A DNA stretch of 64,000 nucleotides from Zobellia russellii (GTDB lineage Bacteria; Bacteroidota; Bacteroidia; Flavobacteriales; Flavobacteriaceae). A program made the translations under genes and the position numbers. The notes beneath the pieces were generated by a model. The model did not search any database. It worked only from the letters and a program-made list of their open reading frames with translations, and was not told where the DNA came from. Within the stretch, counting starts at the first letter, position 1, and every line of letters starts with the position of its first letter. The stretch covers positions 62,001 to 126,000 of the forward strand of contig NZ_JACSOI010000004.1 of assembly GCF_018728565.1 (NCBI RefSeq). Direction: 5' to 3'. This document shows positions 7,688-16,035 of the stretch, piece by piece.

Positions 7688-9772
7688 ATGCAGCACTTTA
7701 CTAAACTACGTATTGCGACTATCGGAATTTTAATGATTGGTATAGGTTGGGGGCTAAATGCGCAGACCTCTTCGGATACCTATCAAAAACCCAATATCAT
7801 TTTCATCTTAACGGATGATTTAGGTTTTGGCGATTTAGGGGTACTTTTTCAAAAGCAAAGGACAACCAAGGACGGAAATGGCGCGCCCCAGGAATTTACG
7901 CCCAACCTAGACCGCATGGCTAACGAAGGAGCGTTAATGCCACACCATTATTCCGCGGCGCCTGTATGTGCATCTTCTAGGGCATCGTTACTATTAGGGC
8001 AAAGTCAAGGGCATGCCAATATTAGGGACAATCAGTTTGATAAGGCTTTGGCTTACAACCATACATTAGGGTCTATCTTACAAGAAGCGGATTATAAGAC
8101 AGCGGCCATAGGTAAGTGGGGATTGCAGGGCAAGGGGAAAGCCCCCAACTGGCCTTCGCATCCTTTAAACCAAGGGTTTGATTATTATTTGGGATATATA
8201 AGGCATGGCGATGGGCATGAGCATTATCCAAAAGAAGGTATTTACCGTGGCACCAAAGAGGTTTATGAAAACAGGACCAACATAACTCCTGACCTGGATA
8301 AATGCTATACCGCAGACTTATGGACCGCCGCAGCCAAAAAATGGATTGTAGACCATAAAAAGAGCGAGGAAGGTAACAAACCTTTTTTCATGTATCTGGC
8401 CTATGACACACCGCATGCGGTATTGGAACTGCCCACACAGGCATATCCCAAAGGAGGCGGACTTAACGGTGGGCTGCAATGGCTTGGTGAACCCGGTAAA
8501 ATGATAAATACGGCCAGTGGCGAAGTAGATTCTTGGATTCACCCGGATTATGCTGATGCCACCTACATTCCCGAGAACAGTAAAAAGCCCGTTCCGTGGA
8601 CGAACGTTTATAAGAGATATGCAACGGATACCCGCAGGATAGACTCGGCCGTAGGTGACATCCTTCAACTTTTAGAAGACTTAAAAATTGATGATAATAC
8701 CTTGGTAATCTTTACTTCGGATAATGGCCCATCGGTGGAATCCTATTTGGAAAACCAGCCTATTGTACCAACATTTTTTGGTAGCTACGGACCTTTTACC
8801 GGAATTAAAAGAGACTGTTGGGAGGGAGGTCTACGTATGCCCACTATTGCCAGATGGCCTAAACACATAAAGAAGGGCACGGTAGTTTCCAGCCCCAGTA
8901 TCTCTTATGATTGGATGCCTACCTTTTCCGAAGTGGCCGGTATTCCTGCTCCAGCGGTATCCAACGGAACCTCGTTATTACCTTCCTTAACGGGACAGGG
9001 AGATCAATCACCCAGTTCTATTTATGTGGAATATTTTCAGAACGGAAAAACTCCGGGTTATGATGATTTTAGTGCTGATTTAAGAGACCGTCGTAGAAAC
9101 CAAATGCAGATGATTCGTAAGGGTCATTATGTGGGTGTCCGATACGATATTAAGTCAGAGGATGATGATTTTGAAATTTATAATGTAATCGAGGATATGG
9201 AACAATCGGAAAACTTGGCGGGTTCGGGTGACTTCTTGCAGCTTCAGCAAGAAATGAAAGCGCGTGTACTGCAGCAGCGTATGCCCAATTCTACCGCAGT
9301 CCGTCCTTATGACCAGGCCTTGGTTCCCAGTATATTGGCAAAGGATTTAAAAAAAGGTGTGACATGGAAATCCTTTGTGGGGAATTTTCGTTGGGTTCCT
9401 TCAGTAGCGGCACTAACACCATCGGAAACAGGAGTGTCCAAGCAAATATCGCCTGAAATCCAAATTTCGGAAAATAGTAAAGTGCTTTATTTTGAAGGCT
9501 ATATAGAGGTGCCTTCAGACGGAGTTTATACTTTTTACCTAAGTGCCAATGCCGGAGGAGTGCTACGTATTCACGAATCTACCGTTATTGATGCGGATTA
9601 TGGGTACACAAGAAACTCCAAAATGAGCGGGCAGTACAGGCTAAAAGCCGGATTGCATCCCATTTCATTGTATTACAGAAGTGGTAAAAAGGGAAAGCCA
9701 CAATTTAATCTTGAATGGAACGGTCCAACATTTGCCAAAGAAGCAATTCCAGAGTCGGTTTTGTTTCATTAA
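7688..9772 (+). CDS. S1-family sulfatase with C-terminal PA14 domain (CASSR active site)
   Basis: At 694 aa this is longer than a normal sulfatase. After a signal peptide ending GLNAQ, residues 35-550 form the sulfatase domain: FILTDDLGFGDLG (about 39-51), modification motif C-A-S-S-R (Cys about 94) and FTSDNGPSVE. Residues about 590-690 form a PA14-like beta-sandwich (VLYFEGYIEVPSDGVYTFYLSANAG ... LKAGLHPISLYYRSG), a module used for carbohydrate binding in other enzymes. Ser replaces the usual Pro/Ala in the CxPxR motif. It is the last gene of the PUL in this window, 27 bp after the GH30 gene, and meets a convergent small gene. Confidence 0.92.
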   Translation: MQHFTKLRIATIGILMIGIGWGLNAQTSSDTYQKPNIIFILTDDLGFGDLGVLFQKQRTTKDGNGAPQEFTPNLDRMANEGALMPHHYSAAPVCASSRASLLLGQSQGHANIRDNQFDKALAYNHTLGSILQEADYKTAAIGKWGLQGKGKAPNWPSHPLNQGFDYYLGYIRHGDGHEHYPKEGIYRGTKEVYENRTNITPDLDKCYTADLWTAAAKKWIVDHKKSEEGNKPFFMYLAYDTPHAVLELPTQAYPKGGGLNGGLQWLGEPGKMINTASGEVDSWIHPDYADATYIPENSKKPVPWTNVYKRYATDTRRIDSAVGDILQLLEDLKIDDNTLVIFTSDNGPSVESYLENQPIVPTFFGSYGPFTGIKRDCWEGGLRMPTIARWPKHIKKGTVVSSPSISYDWMPTFSEVAGIPAPAVSNGTSLLPSLTGQGDQSPSSIYVEYFQNGKTPGYDDFSADLRDRRRNQMQMIRKGHYVGVRYDIKSEDDDFEIYNVIEDMEQSENLAGSGDFLQLQQEMKARVLQQRMPNSTAVRPYDQALVPSILAKDLKKGVTWKSFVGNFRWVPSVAALTPSETGVSKQISPEIQISENSKVLYFEGYIEVPSDGVYTFYLSANAGGVLRIHESTVIDADYGYTRNSKMSGQYRLKAGLHPISLYYRSGKKGKPQFNLEWNGPTFAKEAIPESVLFH

Positions 9773-9791
9773 AAAGAGCTTACCGTGGTAC

Positions 9792-9992
9792 TCACCCTTG
9801 GGTTTCCTGAAAATTAGACTTTTGCTTTCTAAAGAAAGGGTCCAAAATTTTTATCAAGTATACGATACCTATAAGTGCTAAAACGCTACCGGCTGCATAA
9901 CGGCCTTGTGCATAATAGTATATGGCTCCGGCTACGCCAAAAATGGTGTGAAAAATGTCTATGTAGATACTACCGCGTATAAGTTTTTCCAT
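9792..9992 (-). CDS. Small two-helix membrane protein, unknown
   Basis: A 66-residue protein with two predicted membrane helices (IDIFHTIFGVAGAIYYYAQG and AGSVLALIGIVYLIKIL) and a charged tail. No known family is recognised. It converges on the sulfatase gene with a 19-bp gap. The hydrophobic periodicity supports a real protein; function cannot be assigned. Confidence 0.6.
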   Translation of the reverse strand: MEKLIRGSIYIDIFHTIFGVAGAIYYYAQGRYAAGSVLALIGIVYLIKILDPFFRKQKSNFQETQG

Positions 9993-10145
9993 ACGACTAG
10001 ATTTAGGGTGGTTAAGTAATTAAGATGTTGTATATACTACTGTATGCTAGTAGTTTAGGGCGCTGTTCCTTTAAATTTAGCACATATCTTTCACATATAA
10101 AAACAAAATAACTTTTTTAATGATAGGGGTATGGTAAGGAAGATT

Positions 10146-10370
10146 TTAAGTTTTGTTTTTTACGATATCCTCAAGAATTTCGGCAATTCTATTTTTGATG
10201 GATTTTCTCCCTATTCCTATGATTAGGACCATAAGAAGAAGACTTACTGGTATTAGTTTAAAACTAAATTCATTTTGAGGAAAAAACAGGAATACTAAAA
10301 GAACGGTAAGGCTAACACCCGCAGCAAAGAAAATTAAATATTCCAAACTGCTAGTGCCCTTGATTTCCAT
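10146..10370 (-). CDS. Small membrane protein, unknown
   Basis: 74 residues with two hydrophobic segments (YLIFFAAGVSLTVLLVFLFF and LIPVSLLLMVLIIGIG) and a basic/amphipathic tail (RKSIKNRIAEILEDIVKNKT). No family recognised. It lies alone between another small membrane gene and a divergent lipoprotein gene. The two helices and clean start make it plausible. Confidence 0.55.
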   Translation of the reverse strand: MEIKGTSSLEYLIFFAAGVSLTVLLVFLFFPQNEFSFKLIPVSLLLMVLIIGIGRKSIKNRIAEILEDIVKNKT

Positions 10371-10510
10371 TTTCTACCACAGTTCATGCGCTTGGCCTTA
10401 ATAAGCCACAACTTCCTTTCTTTTCTAGGAATTTTACTCTTTTCTTTTTTTCCTCTCTACAGGTTAACCTTTTATTTTTTGCGCCATAAATAGGTATAAA
10501 ATCTAAAGAA

Positions 10511-11137
10511 ATGAAAATTATGAAAACTATTCTGAGAGTTTTAGCAGGTGGCTTAATGGTGTTGGCCCTAACATTGACATCTTGTTCAAAAGATGGTGCA
10601 GATGGAGATATTGGGCCCATGGGGCCTGCCGGAGAACAGGGCGTACAAGGGGAGCAAGGACCAAAAGGAGATACAGGTGAACAGGGAGAAACGGGAACCG
10701 CAAACGTTATGTATAGCGATTGGCTAGACCAAGATTTTAGTTATTTGGATGGAGCACGGTCAAAAAGTATGAAAGTAGATGAGGTTAGGCTTACCAGAGA
10801 GTTTTTAGACAATGGTGGGTTTGTATTGTGCTTTTATAGAAGTAGTTCTAATGCGGTATACCAATTACCTTTAGTTTTTGATCACTCCGGTTTTGCCATA
10901 CGACGGTATTTTGTCGCTATTCATTTTGATGATAGGGGAGAAATAAGATTTCAAGTCACCTCTACGGACGATACAGACCTTAGCGACCACGAATTAACCG
11001 GTTCCTCTATAGCCAAACCACAATACAAGTACGTTATGATTCCTGGGGGCGTATCTCTTGCTGGGCGTTCTGAGCGGCCCAACTTTAAGAAAATGAGCTA
11101 TGAGGAGCTTATGGATTATTTTGGATTGGCGTATTAG
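10511..11137 (+). CDS. Collagen-like-repeat lipoprotein
   Basis: 208-residue lipoprotein (signal peptide ending TLTSC, Cys about 25). Directly after the lipid Cys come roughly 12 Gly-X-Y triplets ([15 protein letters not shown] ... GPKGDTGEQ), the bacterial collagen-like motif, followed by a C-terminal domain of about 150 residues without recognised homology. Short collagen-like stalks in lipoproteins can trimerise and lift a head domain from the outer membrane; this role is inferred. It is monocistronic: divergent from the gene at 10146-10370 and convergent with the next. A second ATG at 10520 is an alternative start. Confidence 0.8.
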   Translation: MKIMKTILRVLAGGLMVLALTLTSCSKDGADGDIGPMGPAGEQGVQGEQGPKGDTGEQGETGTANVMYSDWLDQDFSYLDGARSKSMKVDEVRLTREFLDNGGFVLCFYRSSSNAVYQLPLVFDHSGFAIRRYFVAIHFDDRGEIRFQVTSTDDTDLSDHELTGSSIAKPQYKYVMIPGGVSLAGRSERPNFKKMSYEELMDYFGLAY

Positions 11138-11177
11138 GTTTTAGAGGTGTAATTCTGCCTGAGTTCGGCTGACCTTT

Positions 11178-11657
11178 TTATTCGTTCAGTTTATTAATTA
11201 TTTCTTTGGTCAGGCTGTCATTTCTTTTATCTAGAAATATAATTGTTGGTCCAAATACATTGTTTATTGCTAGTAGGCCATATTTTGGGTTGAACAAAAT
11301 TGGACCGGTTCCATCATCTGCATAATTTTCTTTATGATAAAATTCAAACTCTAAACTCTGGAGTTCGTCCTCCACAAAAGGGATTTGACCAGTTCTTATG
11401 AATTTTTCAAACCCGAAAAGAAGAGTGTCTGTGTCTATTATTTTCTCTATTATTAACGTTTTCATTGTGTCAATTTGATTTACATATTTATAATTAAGCG
11501 TATCGTTTGTTTGACTGAAAAACAACGTAAACTTTTCGTTTTTGGAATCTGAACCAAAAATTATAGTTGCATTCATTTCAGAACTCGATTCTGTATTCTT
11601 TTCGTAACATCCGAAGCAAACTGTAAAAACTAATATGTATGTAAAGAGGCTTTTCAT
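11178..11657 (-). CDS. Hypothetical lipoprotein
   Basis: With the start at 11657 the protein is 159 residues and begins with a lipoprotein signal peptide (MKSLFTYILVFTVCFGC, Cys17). The open frame extends upstream to 11774, but that part translates repeat DNA and is proline/cysteine-rich nonsense, so I exclude it. The mature part is polar and beta-rich (ATIIFGSDSKNEKFTLFFSQ), with no recognised domain. It is first of four co-oriented minus-strand genes separated by repeat-containing spacers. Confidence 0.65.
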   Translation of the reverse strand: MKSLFTYILVFTVCFGCYEKNTESSSEMNATIIFGSDSKNEKFTLFFSQTNDTLNYKYVNQIDTMKTLIIEKIIDTDTLLFGFEKFIRTGQIPFVEDELQSLEFEFYHKENYADDGTGPILFNPKYGLLAINNVFGPTIIFLDKRNDSLTKEIINKLNE

Positions 11658-11716
11658 GATGTATAACATTGTCTCTGCCATGGTGCAGGCTCTAGCGTAA
11701 CGCTTGCGGCATTGGG

Positions 11717-11757
11717 GTGTAGAGCACTCTTCGCAAATAGGCGTTGGCGGGGGAGCA
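11717..11757. repeat. Palindromic repeat copy 1 (degenerate)
   Basis: TGTAGAGCACTC followed by TCGCAAATAGGCG and TGGCGGGGG aligns with the two better copies at 12490-12525 and 12640-12674. The inverted symmetry is partly eroded. It lies between two minus-strand genes. Confidence 0.55.
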
Positions 11758-11848
11758 AAAGCCCCAAAGCACAAAACCAGAAAATATGAGAATCACGATT
11801 ATATTCTTGTTTTTAAGTTTCTCAAACATAAAATTCTAATGCATTAGT

Positions 11849-12364
11849 TTACAGCAGCCTAAATTTCATTTGGTTCATTATTCTCCAATTTCCGCGGATA
11901 TTGATGGACTTTTTTATGATCAAAAGAAATTCTATAGAACCACTAGTACATTCTAGCGTAATATCTCCTCGCTCAACAAGTACGTTCCGGTAGGGATTTA
12001 CATTATAACGGACTCCCGTTAAAACAATATTTTCCCATTCCACACCAAAAGCGTTTCCTTTTTTAATCAATTGTCTAAAATTTTTAATTAGCTCCACTTT
12101 AAAATTAGCTAATACCGAATCTGTTGCAGGAATGGTTTCTTGCGGTCGTGCTTCTTTAATTAGCGGAACAAGGTGTTCAATATCTTTTTTGGTAGGCAAG
12201 CACTTTAAAATTTTCTTTTCGTTGTTCTTTTTAAAGGCCTTGAGTACAGTGGTTACCATCTTGCTGTTTTCTAAATCCTTTTGTGCAAAAATAGGGTTGT
12301 AGGCTATTAGAAAAACTATCAAGAATACATTGTAGAAGTGGTTAGGTAGCAGTTGCGTTTTCAA
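11849..12364 (-). CDS. Hypothetical exported protein
   Basis: 171 residues with a signal peptide (YNVFLIVFLIAYNPIFAQ) followed by a charged helical region (VTTVLKAFKKNNEKKILKCL) and a beta-rich C-terminal half (GDITLECTSGSIEFLLIIKKSINIRGNWRIM). The layout resembles small NTF2-like or DUF-type exported proteins, but I cannot assign a family. The strongly basic segment after the signal peptide is notable. It is isolated by spacers of repeat DNA on both sides. Confidence 0.65.
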   Translation of the reverse strand: MKTQLLPNHFYNVFLIVFLIAYNPIFAQKDLENSKMVTTVLKAFKKNNEKKILKCLPTKKDIEHLVPLIKEARPQETIPATDSVLANFKVELIKNFRQLIKKGNAFGVEWENIVLTGVRYNVNPYRNVLVERGDITLECTSGSIEFLLIIKKSINIRGNWRIMNQMKFRLL

Positions 12365-12489
12365 TTAGGGGCAGATTAGTTATGAAAAGCAAAGATAGCG
12401 TAAATGAAGTATGCATTGTGCTCATGTAACTGGGTGTTTTTGGGTTGAGTTACTAGTCTACCACAGATTAGGTTTTACTCGTATACTCA

Positions 12490-12525
12490 TGTAGAACACG
12501 CGTTACAAACGAGTGCTAGCGGGGG
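12490..12525. repeat. Palindromic repeat copy 2
   Basis: TGTAGAACACGCGTTACAAA continues into CGAGTGCTAGCGGGGG. Arms around TTACAA form an imperfect stem. It matches copy 3 over most of its length, in the same orientation. Confidence 0.65.
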
Positions 12526-12639
12526 CGTAATCTAAGTTATCATTATAATGTTGAATGTATTGGTAAAAAGCTTTATCTAGACTGGTCATTAACCTATTCT
12601 TATCCATCAAACAGCTTTATTGTTACTTGCAAGAACTGT

Positions 12640-12674
12640 ATGGAGCACTCGTTACAAACGAGCGCTAGCGGGGC
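12640..12674. repeat. Palindromic repeat copy 3
   Basis: ATGGAGCACTCGTTACAAAC followed by GAGCGCTAGCGGGG. GCACTCGT and ACGAGCGC are inverted arms (one mismatch) around TACAA, able to form a hairpin of about 8 bp. It lies just beyond the 3' end of the nuclease-like gene, so it may also act as a transcript end. Confidence 0.65.
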
Positions 12675-12695
12675 ACCATTGTTAGCTCCAGCTTT

Positions 12696-14000
12696 TTATT
12701 TTAAAATTTCATAGCCTAAATTATTCCATTTACTTAAATCTGACATAGTTTTATCACCAGAAATTATTTTTTCCAATTCTTTATAAGTTTGTTCTTTTTC
12801 ATCTAAATGTGGTAAATGTAGAAATCTTCGGTGATTTGCACCAACTCCAGAAAAAGGTAAAGAAAAGAATCTGTGAAATTCAATATTGGATTTTGGTAAT
12901 TTAAACATCCATCCAGAATTTTTAGGAAAAACTTTATTGTAACTTTCAAAAGCGTTAGGAATATGTTCAACAGGGATTCCTGTGTTATCCGCAATATATT
13001 GATATTCAACCTCTCTTAAATCGGTTAGAATAAAACCGCCCATAACGTAAGTGAAGAACTGCCAAAAAACCGGATATCTATGGAAATAGGGCTCTTTAAC
13101 AAGTTCATCTAATCCGTTTTTAATTGTATTTGGTATACTCAAATAATCAATGCTCTCAAGAAATGTTTCTTCACCAAATGAATCTTGATGATTTTTAATT
13201 AGATGTTCTGCACAAGATTTTAAGATAGTTACTCGAGCTATATGTTCTATGTAAAGAGAGATTTGCAAAGGTGAATTACTTGCTTTGTAGAAAGTGTCTG
13301 CAAAACCTTCTTTAGTTAATTCTTCAACATTTTCGTTATATTCTCCATTCTCAAGTTCGTAACATATTTTTGCGGTTAGATTTTTATATTTGAGATATAC
13401 CTCAAAAAGTTGTTTAATTCTTTTTATTGGATTATTAGAAAAAAAAGAACCACTATTTACCTTAAAAAAATAGTCATCTAAATTTTTAAAACCTTGATTA
13501 TTGGGTTTCTGCTTTTTAAAATCTTTAATTTTTTTCAATAATTTTCTTTCAAGTAAATATGAAAATCTAAGGGTTTCTATCTCTTTTTCATCTGCTGCTT
13601 GATGTAAAAAATCTTTTAGACAGTCATTGGTTTTACTCAAATCAGAATTGTCAATTAAAGTAATACCTAATTCTTTTGATTTTTTTTCAAAATAGCTGAA
13701 TGAATTCCTTTCTTTTTTGACTATAAAAATTCCATCATCAATTTTTAAATAGACTAACCAACCTTTTACTTTAAAAATCTCGTTAAAGCCCCATTTCCCC
13801 GATTTAATTTCAACTAATTTTTTAGAGGTGTTCTCTTTTAAAAAATCAGTTGTAATAATGTCTAATTCTAAAATTTCTTCTGTTTCTCGATGTATAATTG
13901 AACGTTCTACATATAAACCACCACTTTGAAAAAATGCACATATATAATCTTCATAATCATACTCTACGGGATTACTCTCTAACTCAATTGGTTTACTCAT
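12696..14000 (-). CDS. Hypothetical protein with N-terminal PD-(D/E)XK-like nuclease fold
   Basis: 434 residues, not exported. Residues 10-85 show the order of a PD-(D/E)XK core: an early acidic helix (YDYEDYICAFFQSGGLYVERS), then a strand with Asp (EEILELDIITTDF), then hydrophobic-E-x-K (KKLVEIKSGKWG) and a following basic helix. The rest is a largely helical domain without recognised family, with an aromatic-rich segment (EPYFHRYPVFWQFFTYVMGG). The fold occurs in restriction, repair and anti-phage effectors, so a defence role is possible but not shown. AT-richer than the PUL genes and flanked by repeats, suggesting recent acquisition. Confidence 0.7.
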   Translation of the reverse strand: MSKPIELESNPVEYDYEDYICAFFQSGGLYVERSIIHRETEEILELDIITTDFLKENTSKKLVEIKSGKWGFNEIFKVKGWLVYLKIDDGIFIVKKERNSFSYFEKKSKELGITLIDNSDLSKTNDCLKDFLHQAADEKEIETLRFSYLLERKLLKKIKDFKKQKPNNQGFKNLDDYFFKVNSGSFFSNNPIKRIKQLFEVYLKYKNLTAKICYELENGEYNENVEELTKEGFADTFYKASNSPLQISLYIEHIARVTILKSCAEHLIKNHQDSFGEETFLESIDYLSIPNTIKNGLDELVKEPYFHRYPVFWQFFTYVMGGFILTDLREVEYQYIADNTGIPVEHIPNAFESYNKVFPKNSGWMFKLPKSNIEFHRFFSLPFSGVGANHRRFLHLPHLDEKEQTYKELEKIISGDKTMSDLSKWNNLGYEILK

Positions 14001-14241
14001 TTTGTTGTGTTCGATTTTTTGCTAACGTTTAGTTATGGGCAGTGGCGTCGTTCAGGGCGTTATTGTTTATAGGTGTTGAGCTTGTTGCACAAGCTGTAAT
14101 TTCATAAAATTATACATTTTTAGCTTTACGTGTAATTTGTAACTACTTGATTTTTAGTGATAATTTTTCTAAAATATCATGAAAATTATAGGGTTCAATT
14201 GAAGAATATAGTTGCGCAACGATTACCGTTGTTGTGCCCAG
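14001..14241. other. Spacer bounded by TGGGCA/TGCCCA ends
   Basis: The spacer between the two minus-strand accessory genes has GTTATGGGCA at 14031-14040 and TGCCCAGTTA at 14235-14244, that is TGGGCA in inverted orientation at both ends, plus TTGCGCAA (14212-14219) inside. No coding potential is seen. It could be a recombination or cassette junction; this is inference. Confidence 0.35.
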
Positions 14242-15006
14242 TTATTTTTTCCGCACTCTAACGATTTCCTGAAGTAAAACATCTAAATCATTTCTAAAAT
14301 TAATTTGAGTTCTATTCGGCAAGTTTTCTTTTTTTCTTATGTGAGAATGTAAAAATGCGTCTGCTATTTTTCTACTCGAATTGTTTAAGTTTTTCATGCT
14401 TTCTCTAAAGCTATGTGTTCCGTGACTGCCACACACATCAGGGAAATTAGCTTTTCCGAACACTGGTGGAATGTGGTCGATTACAGCTCTTATTAATAGT
14501 GGAATAGATAAAAATAAACCGTGGGAATATGCTATGTTTAATTCGGTCAAAAGTGCTACAAGTTTAGTAAAATCAAAATCGTCATCATCAATTCCGTCTA
14601 ATTCATCTATACGCTCTGGGTCCACATAATTTTCGTTAACTGAAGTTCCCAGCTTTACATCTTTTAAATATCCGTAGTCATTGGTAATATATTGGTCAGT
14701 TACTCTTTTTCCAGCTTGTTCTAAAATTTTAACTGGTAGCCATTCGCCAAATCCTAAATATCCTCTTTCGATTAAGTCTTGAGATTTACACGTTTCCCAA
14801 AGGTCTTTTTCGGTTTTGATTTGATGATGCTCAAATGTAAAAATCTGAATTTCGTGCAATTTCGTGAACCAATATTTCTTTCCTTTTATGAAAACTGTGT
14901 CTTTCCCATACTTGTAAACATCAAGAATTTTGTCTAGTTCTTCCTCATTGACATCCAAGATATTGAATGTTCCACTTTGGTTTTTTACAAATATGTTATA
15001 GTTCAC
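14242..15006 (-). CDS. Hypothetical cytosolic protein
   Basis: 254 residues without signal peptide. The N-terminal third is a small beta-rich domain (YNIFVKNQSGTFNILDVNEEELDKI ... KYWFTKLHEIQIF). The middle is acidic (DELDGIDDDDFDFTKL). The C-terminal half is helical (LLIRAVIDHIPPVFG ... SFRESMKNLNNSSRKIADAFLHSHIRKKE), a pattern I associate with uncharacterised C-terminal domains in accessory or defence-type proteins, without a firm family name. It shares orientation and spacer style with the nuclease-like gene. Confidence 0.65.
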   Translation of the reverse strand: MNYNIFVKNQSGTFNILDVNEEELDKILDVYKYGKDTVFIKGKKYWFTKLHEIQIFTFEHHQIKTEKDLWETCKSQDLIERGYLGFGEWLPVKILEQAGKRVTDQYITNDYGYLKDVKLGTSVNENYVDPERIDELDGIDDDDFDFTKLVALLTELNIAYSHGLFLSIPLLIRAVIDHIPPVFGKANFPDVCGSHGTHSFRESMKNLNNSSRKIADAFLHSHIRKKENLPNRTQINFRNDLDVLLQEIVRVRKK

Positions 15007-15426
15007 GATGGTTTTTGTTTAATTGGGTACAACAATTGTATAAAGCAACTAGTTGTTTTATATGTTTAATCTCTAGGTAAAAACACACTTAGCTTTATCC
15101 ACAAATAAGTTTCTCCTATAGATTCATGTTTTAAATATCGCAATACTATTCAAAATAAGATTACAGAAAACCGTAAGGAGCGTGTAAGAAATACACTATT
15201 CGTTTAAGTGTAAGAATTTCTCGGTAAAGGGTAGGGTAAAACGCTTTTTTTAAACAAGCTGTTTTTAGCTCATCGCCGTAAAAAAAAGAGAAAGAAGGTT
15301 GCGTAGAATTTCCGTTCTCCGTGGGTGTATCATTTTATGGCAGCTCTTCTTAACCCCGACTTTAGGAAAATGTGCTGTGGGTCAATTTGTTCTCGTTTTA
15401 TTTTCTATAAGCTCAATGAGCCTTGT
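15007..15426. other. Intergenic, nothing assigned
   Basis: 420 bases between the accessory gene start and the next minus-strand gene. I see an AT-rich spacer with a loose inverted repeat around 15185-15222. A short plus-strand frame reaches in from the next gene, but I do not consider it coding. Confidence 0.5.
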
Positions 15427-15849
15427 CTATATAAGCCAGCCTTTTTTCGTGGCCCGTTTGCTATAGAAATAAAGGAATGTGGCTATTGCAATAACCGCCA
15501 TAGGGATAATGGCATAAAATACAACCGAGGTTTTTTTAATGTCAAAGACCAGTAGCCAATACAGCTCTATAAAAAGCAACGTAATTAGTGCTATGGCAAA
15601 AAAATTAGAAGCAATTTTCTTTCTCATAAATAGCATAAAACTACCTAGCATTTCAGCAAATAGGGCAACTATAAATATAACAATATACCAACTAGGAAGG
15701 GATTGCATTTTATCAAACTCCTCAGTAGTTAAATGTTCCTGTAGAAAATTCAGCTCATAGGAACTAAAATAAATTTCAATGATATTCCATAAAATGGCAA
15801 AAGAAGATACGAGCCAAAAGGAAGTTGGAGGTTTGCTATCTTGTTCCAT
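15427..15849 (-). CDS. Four-helix integral membrane protein, unknown
   Basis: 140 residues starting MEQDSKPPTSFWLVSSFAIL, with four membrane helices: 11-29, about 58-78, 86-106 and 112-132. The short N-terminus rich in Lys-Pro-Pro followed by TSFW is characteristic of an uncharacterised family common in Flavobacteriia. In those proteins, as here, a loop with LTTEEFDKMQSLPSW follows the first helix. I chose the start at 15849; the frame stays open to 15906. Function unknown. It is transcribed alone. Confidence 0.7.
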   Translation of the reverse strand: MEQDSKPPTSFWLVSSFAILWNIIEIYFSSYELNFLQEHLTTEEFDKMQSLPSWYIVIFIVALFAEMLGSFMLFMRKKIASNFFAIALITLLFIELYWLLVFDIKKTSVVFYAIIPMAVIAIATFLYFYSKRATKKGWLI

Positions 15850-16035
15850 AACAGGTTGATTTAGTGTATTATAAAAATACACAAACCCGGCAACTAAGCC
15901 TAACAATTATATTGAATAGTAGGTAGTTTGTCTTAGAACTATCAAACCGATTCAATTGTAGCTTCAGTTTATTCTTCTAGTGTTTTATGTAATTGAAATT
16001 CGTAGAGAAAAGGGTGAGTAGAAAGCTACCACCGT

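Larger units (their letters stand above)
12365..12695. other. Intergenic spacer with two palindromic repeats
   Basis: No gene is seen in these 331 bases. They hold two copies of a GC-rich palindromic element (12490-12525 and 12640-12674) in an otherwise AT-rich spacer between two minus-strand genes. Confidence 0.6.

Noticed and set aside
9681-9881. Plus-strand frame across the end of the third sulfatase
   Set aside because: Out-of-frame shadow of the PA14 domain.
11658-11774. N-terminal extension of the lipoprotein at 11178
   Set aside because: It translates repeat DNA. The internal ATG gives a clean lipoprotein signal peptide.
12640-14241. Integron attC sites around the nuclease-like gene
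   Set aside because: GCTAAC and GTTAGC occur near the junctions but do not fit RYYYAAC/GTTRRRY, and no integrase is present; kept only as a general cassette-like observation.
15325-15555. Plus-strand open frame of 76 codons
   Set aside because: It overlaps the well-supported minus-strand membrane protein and has an unnatural Cys/Phe-rich composition.
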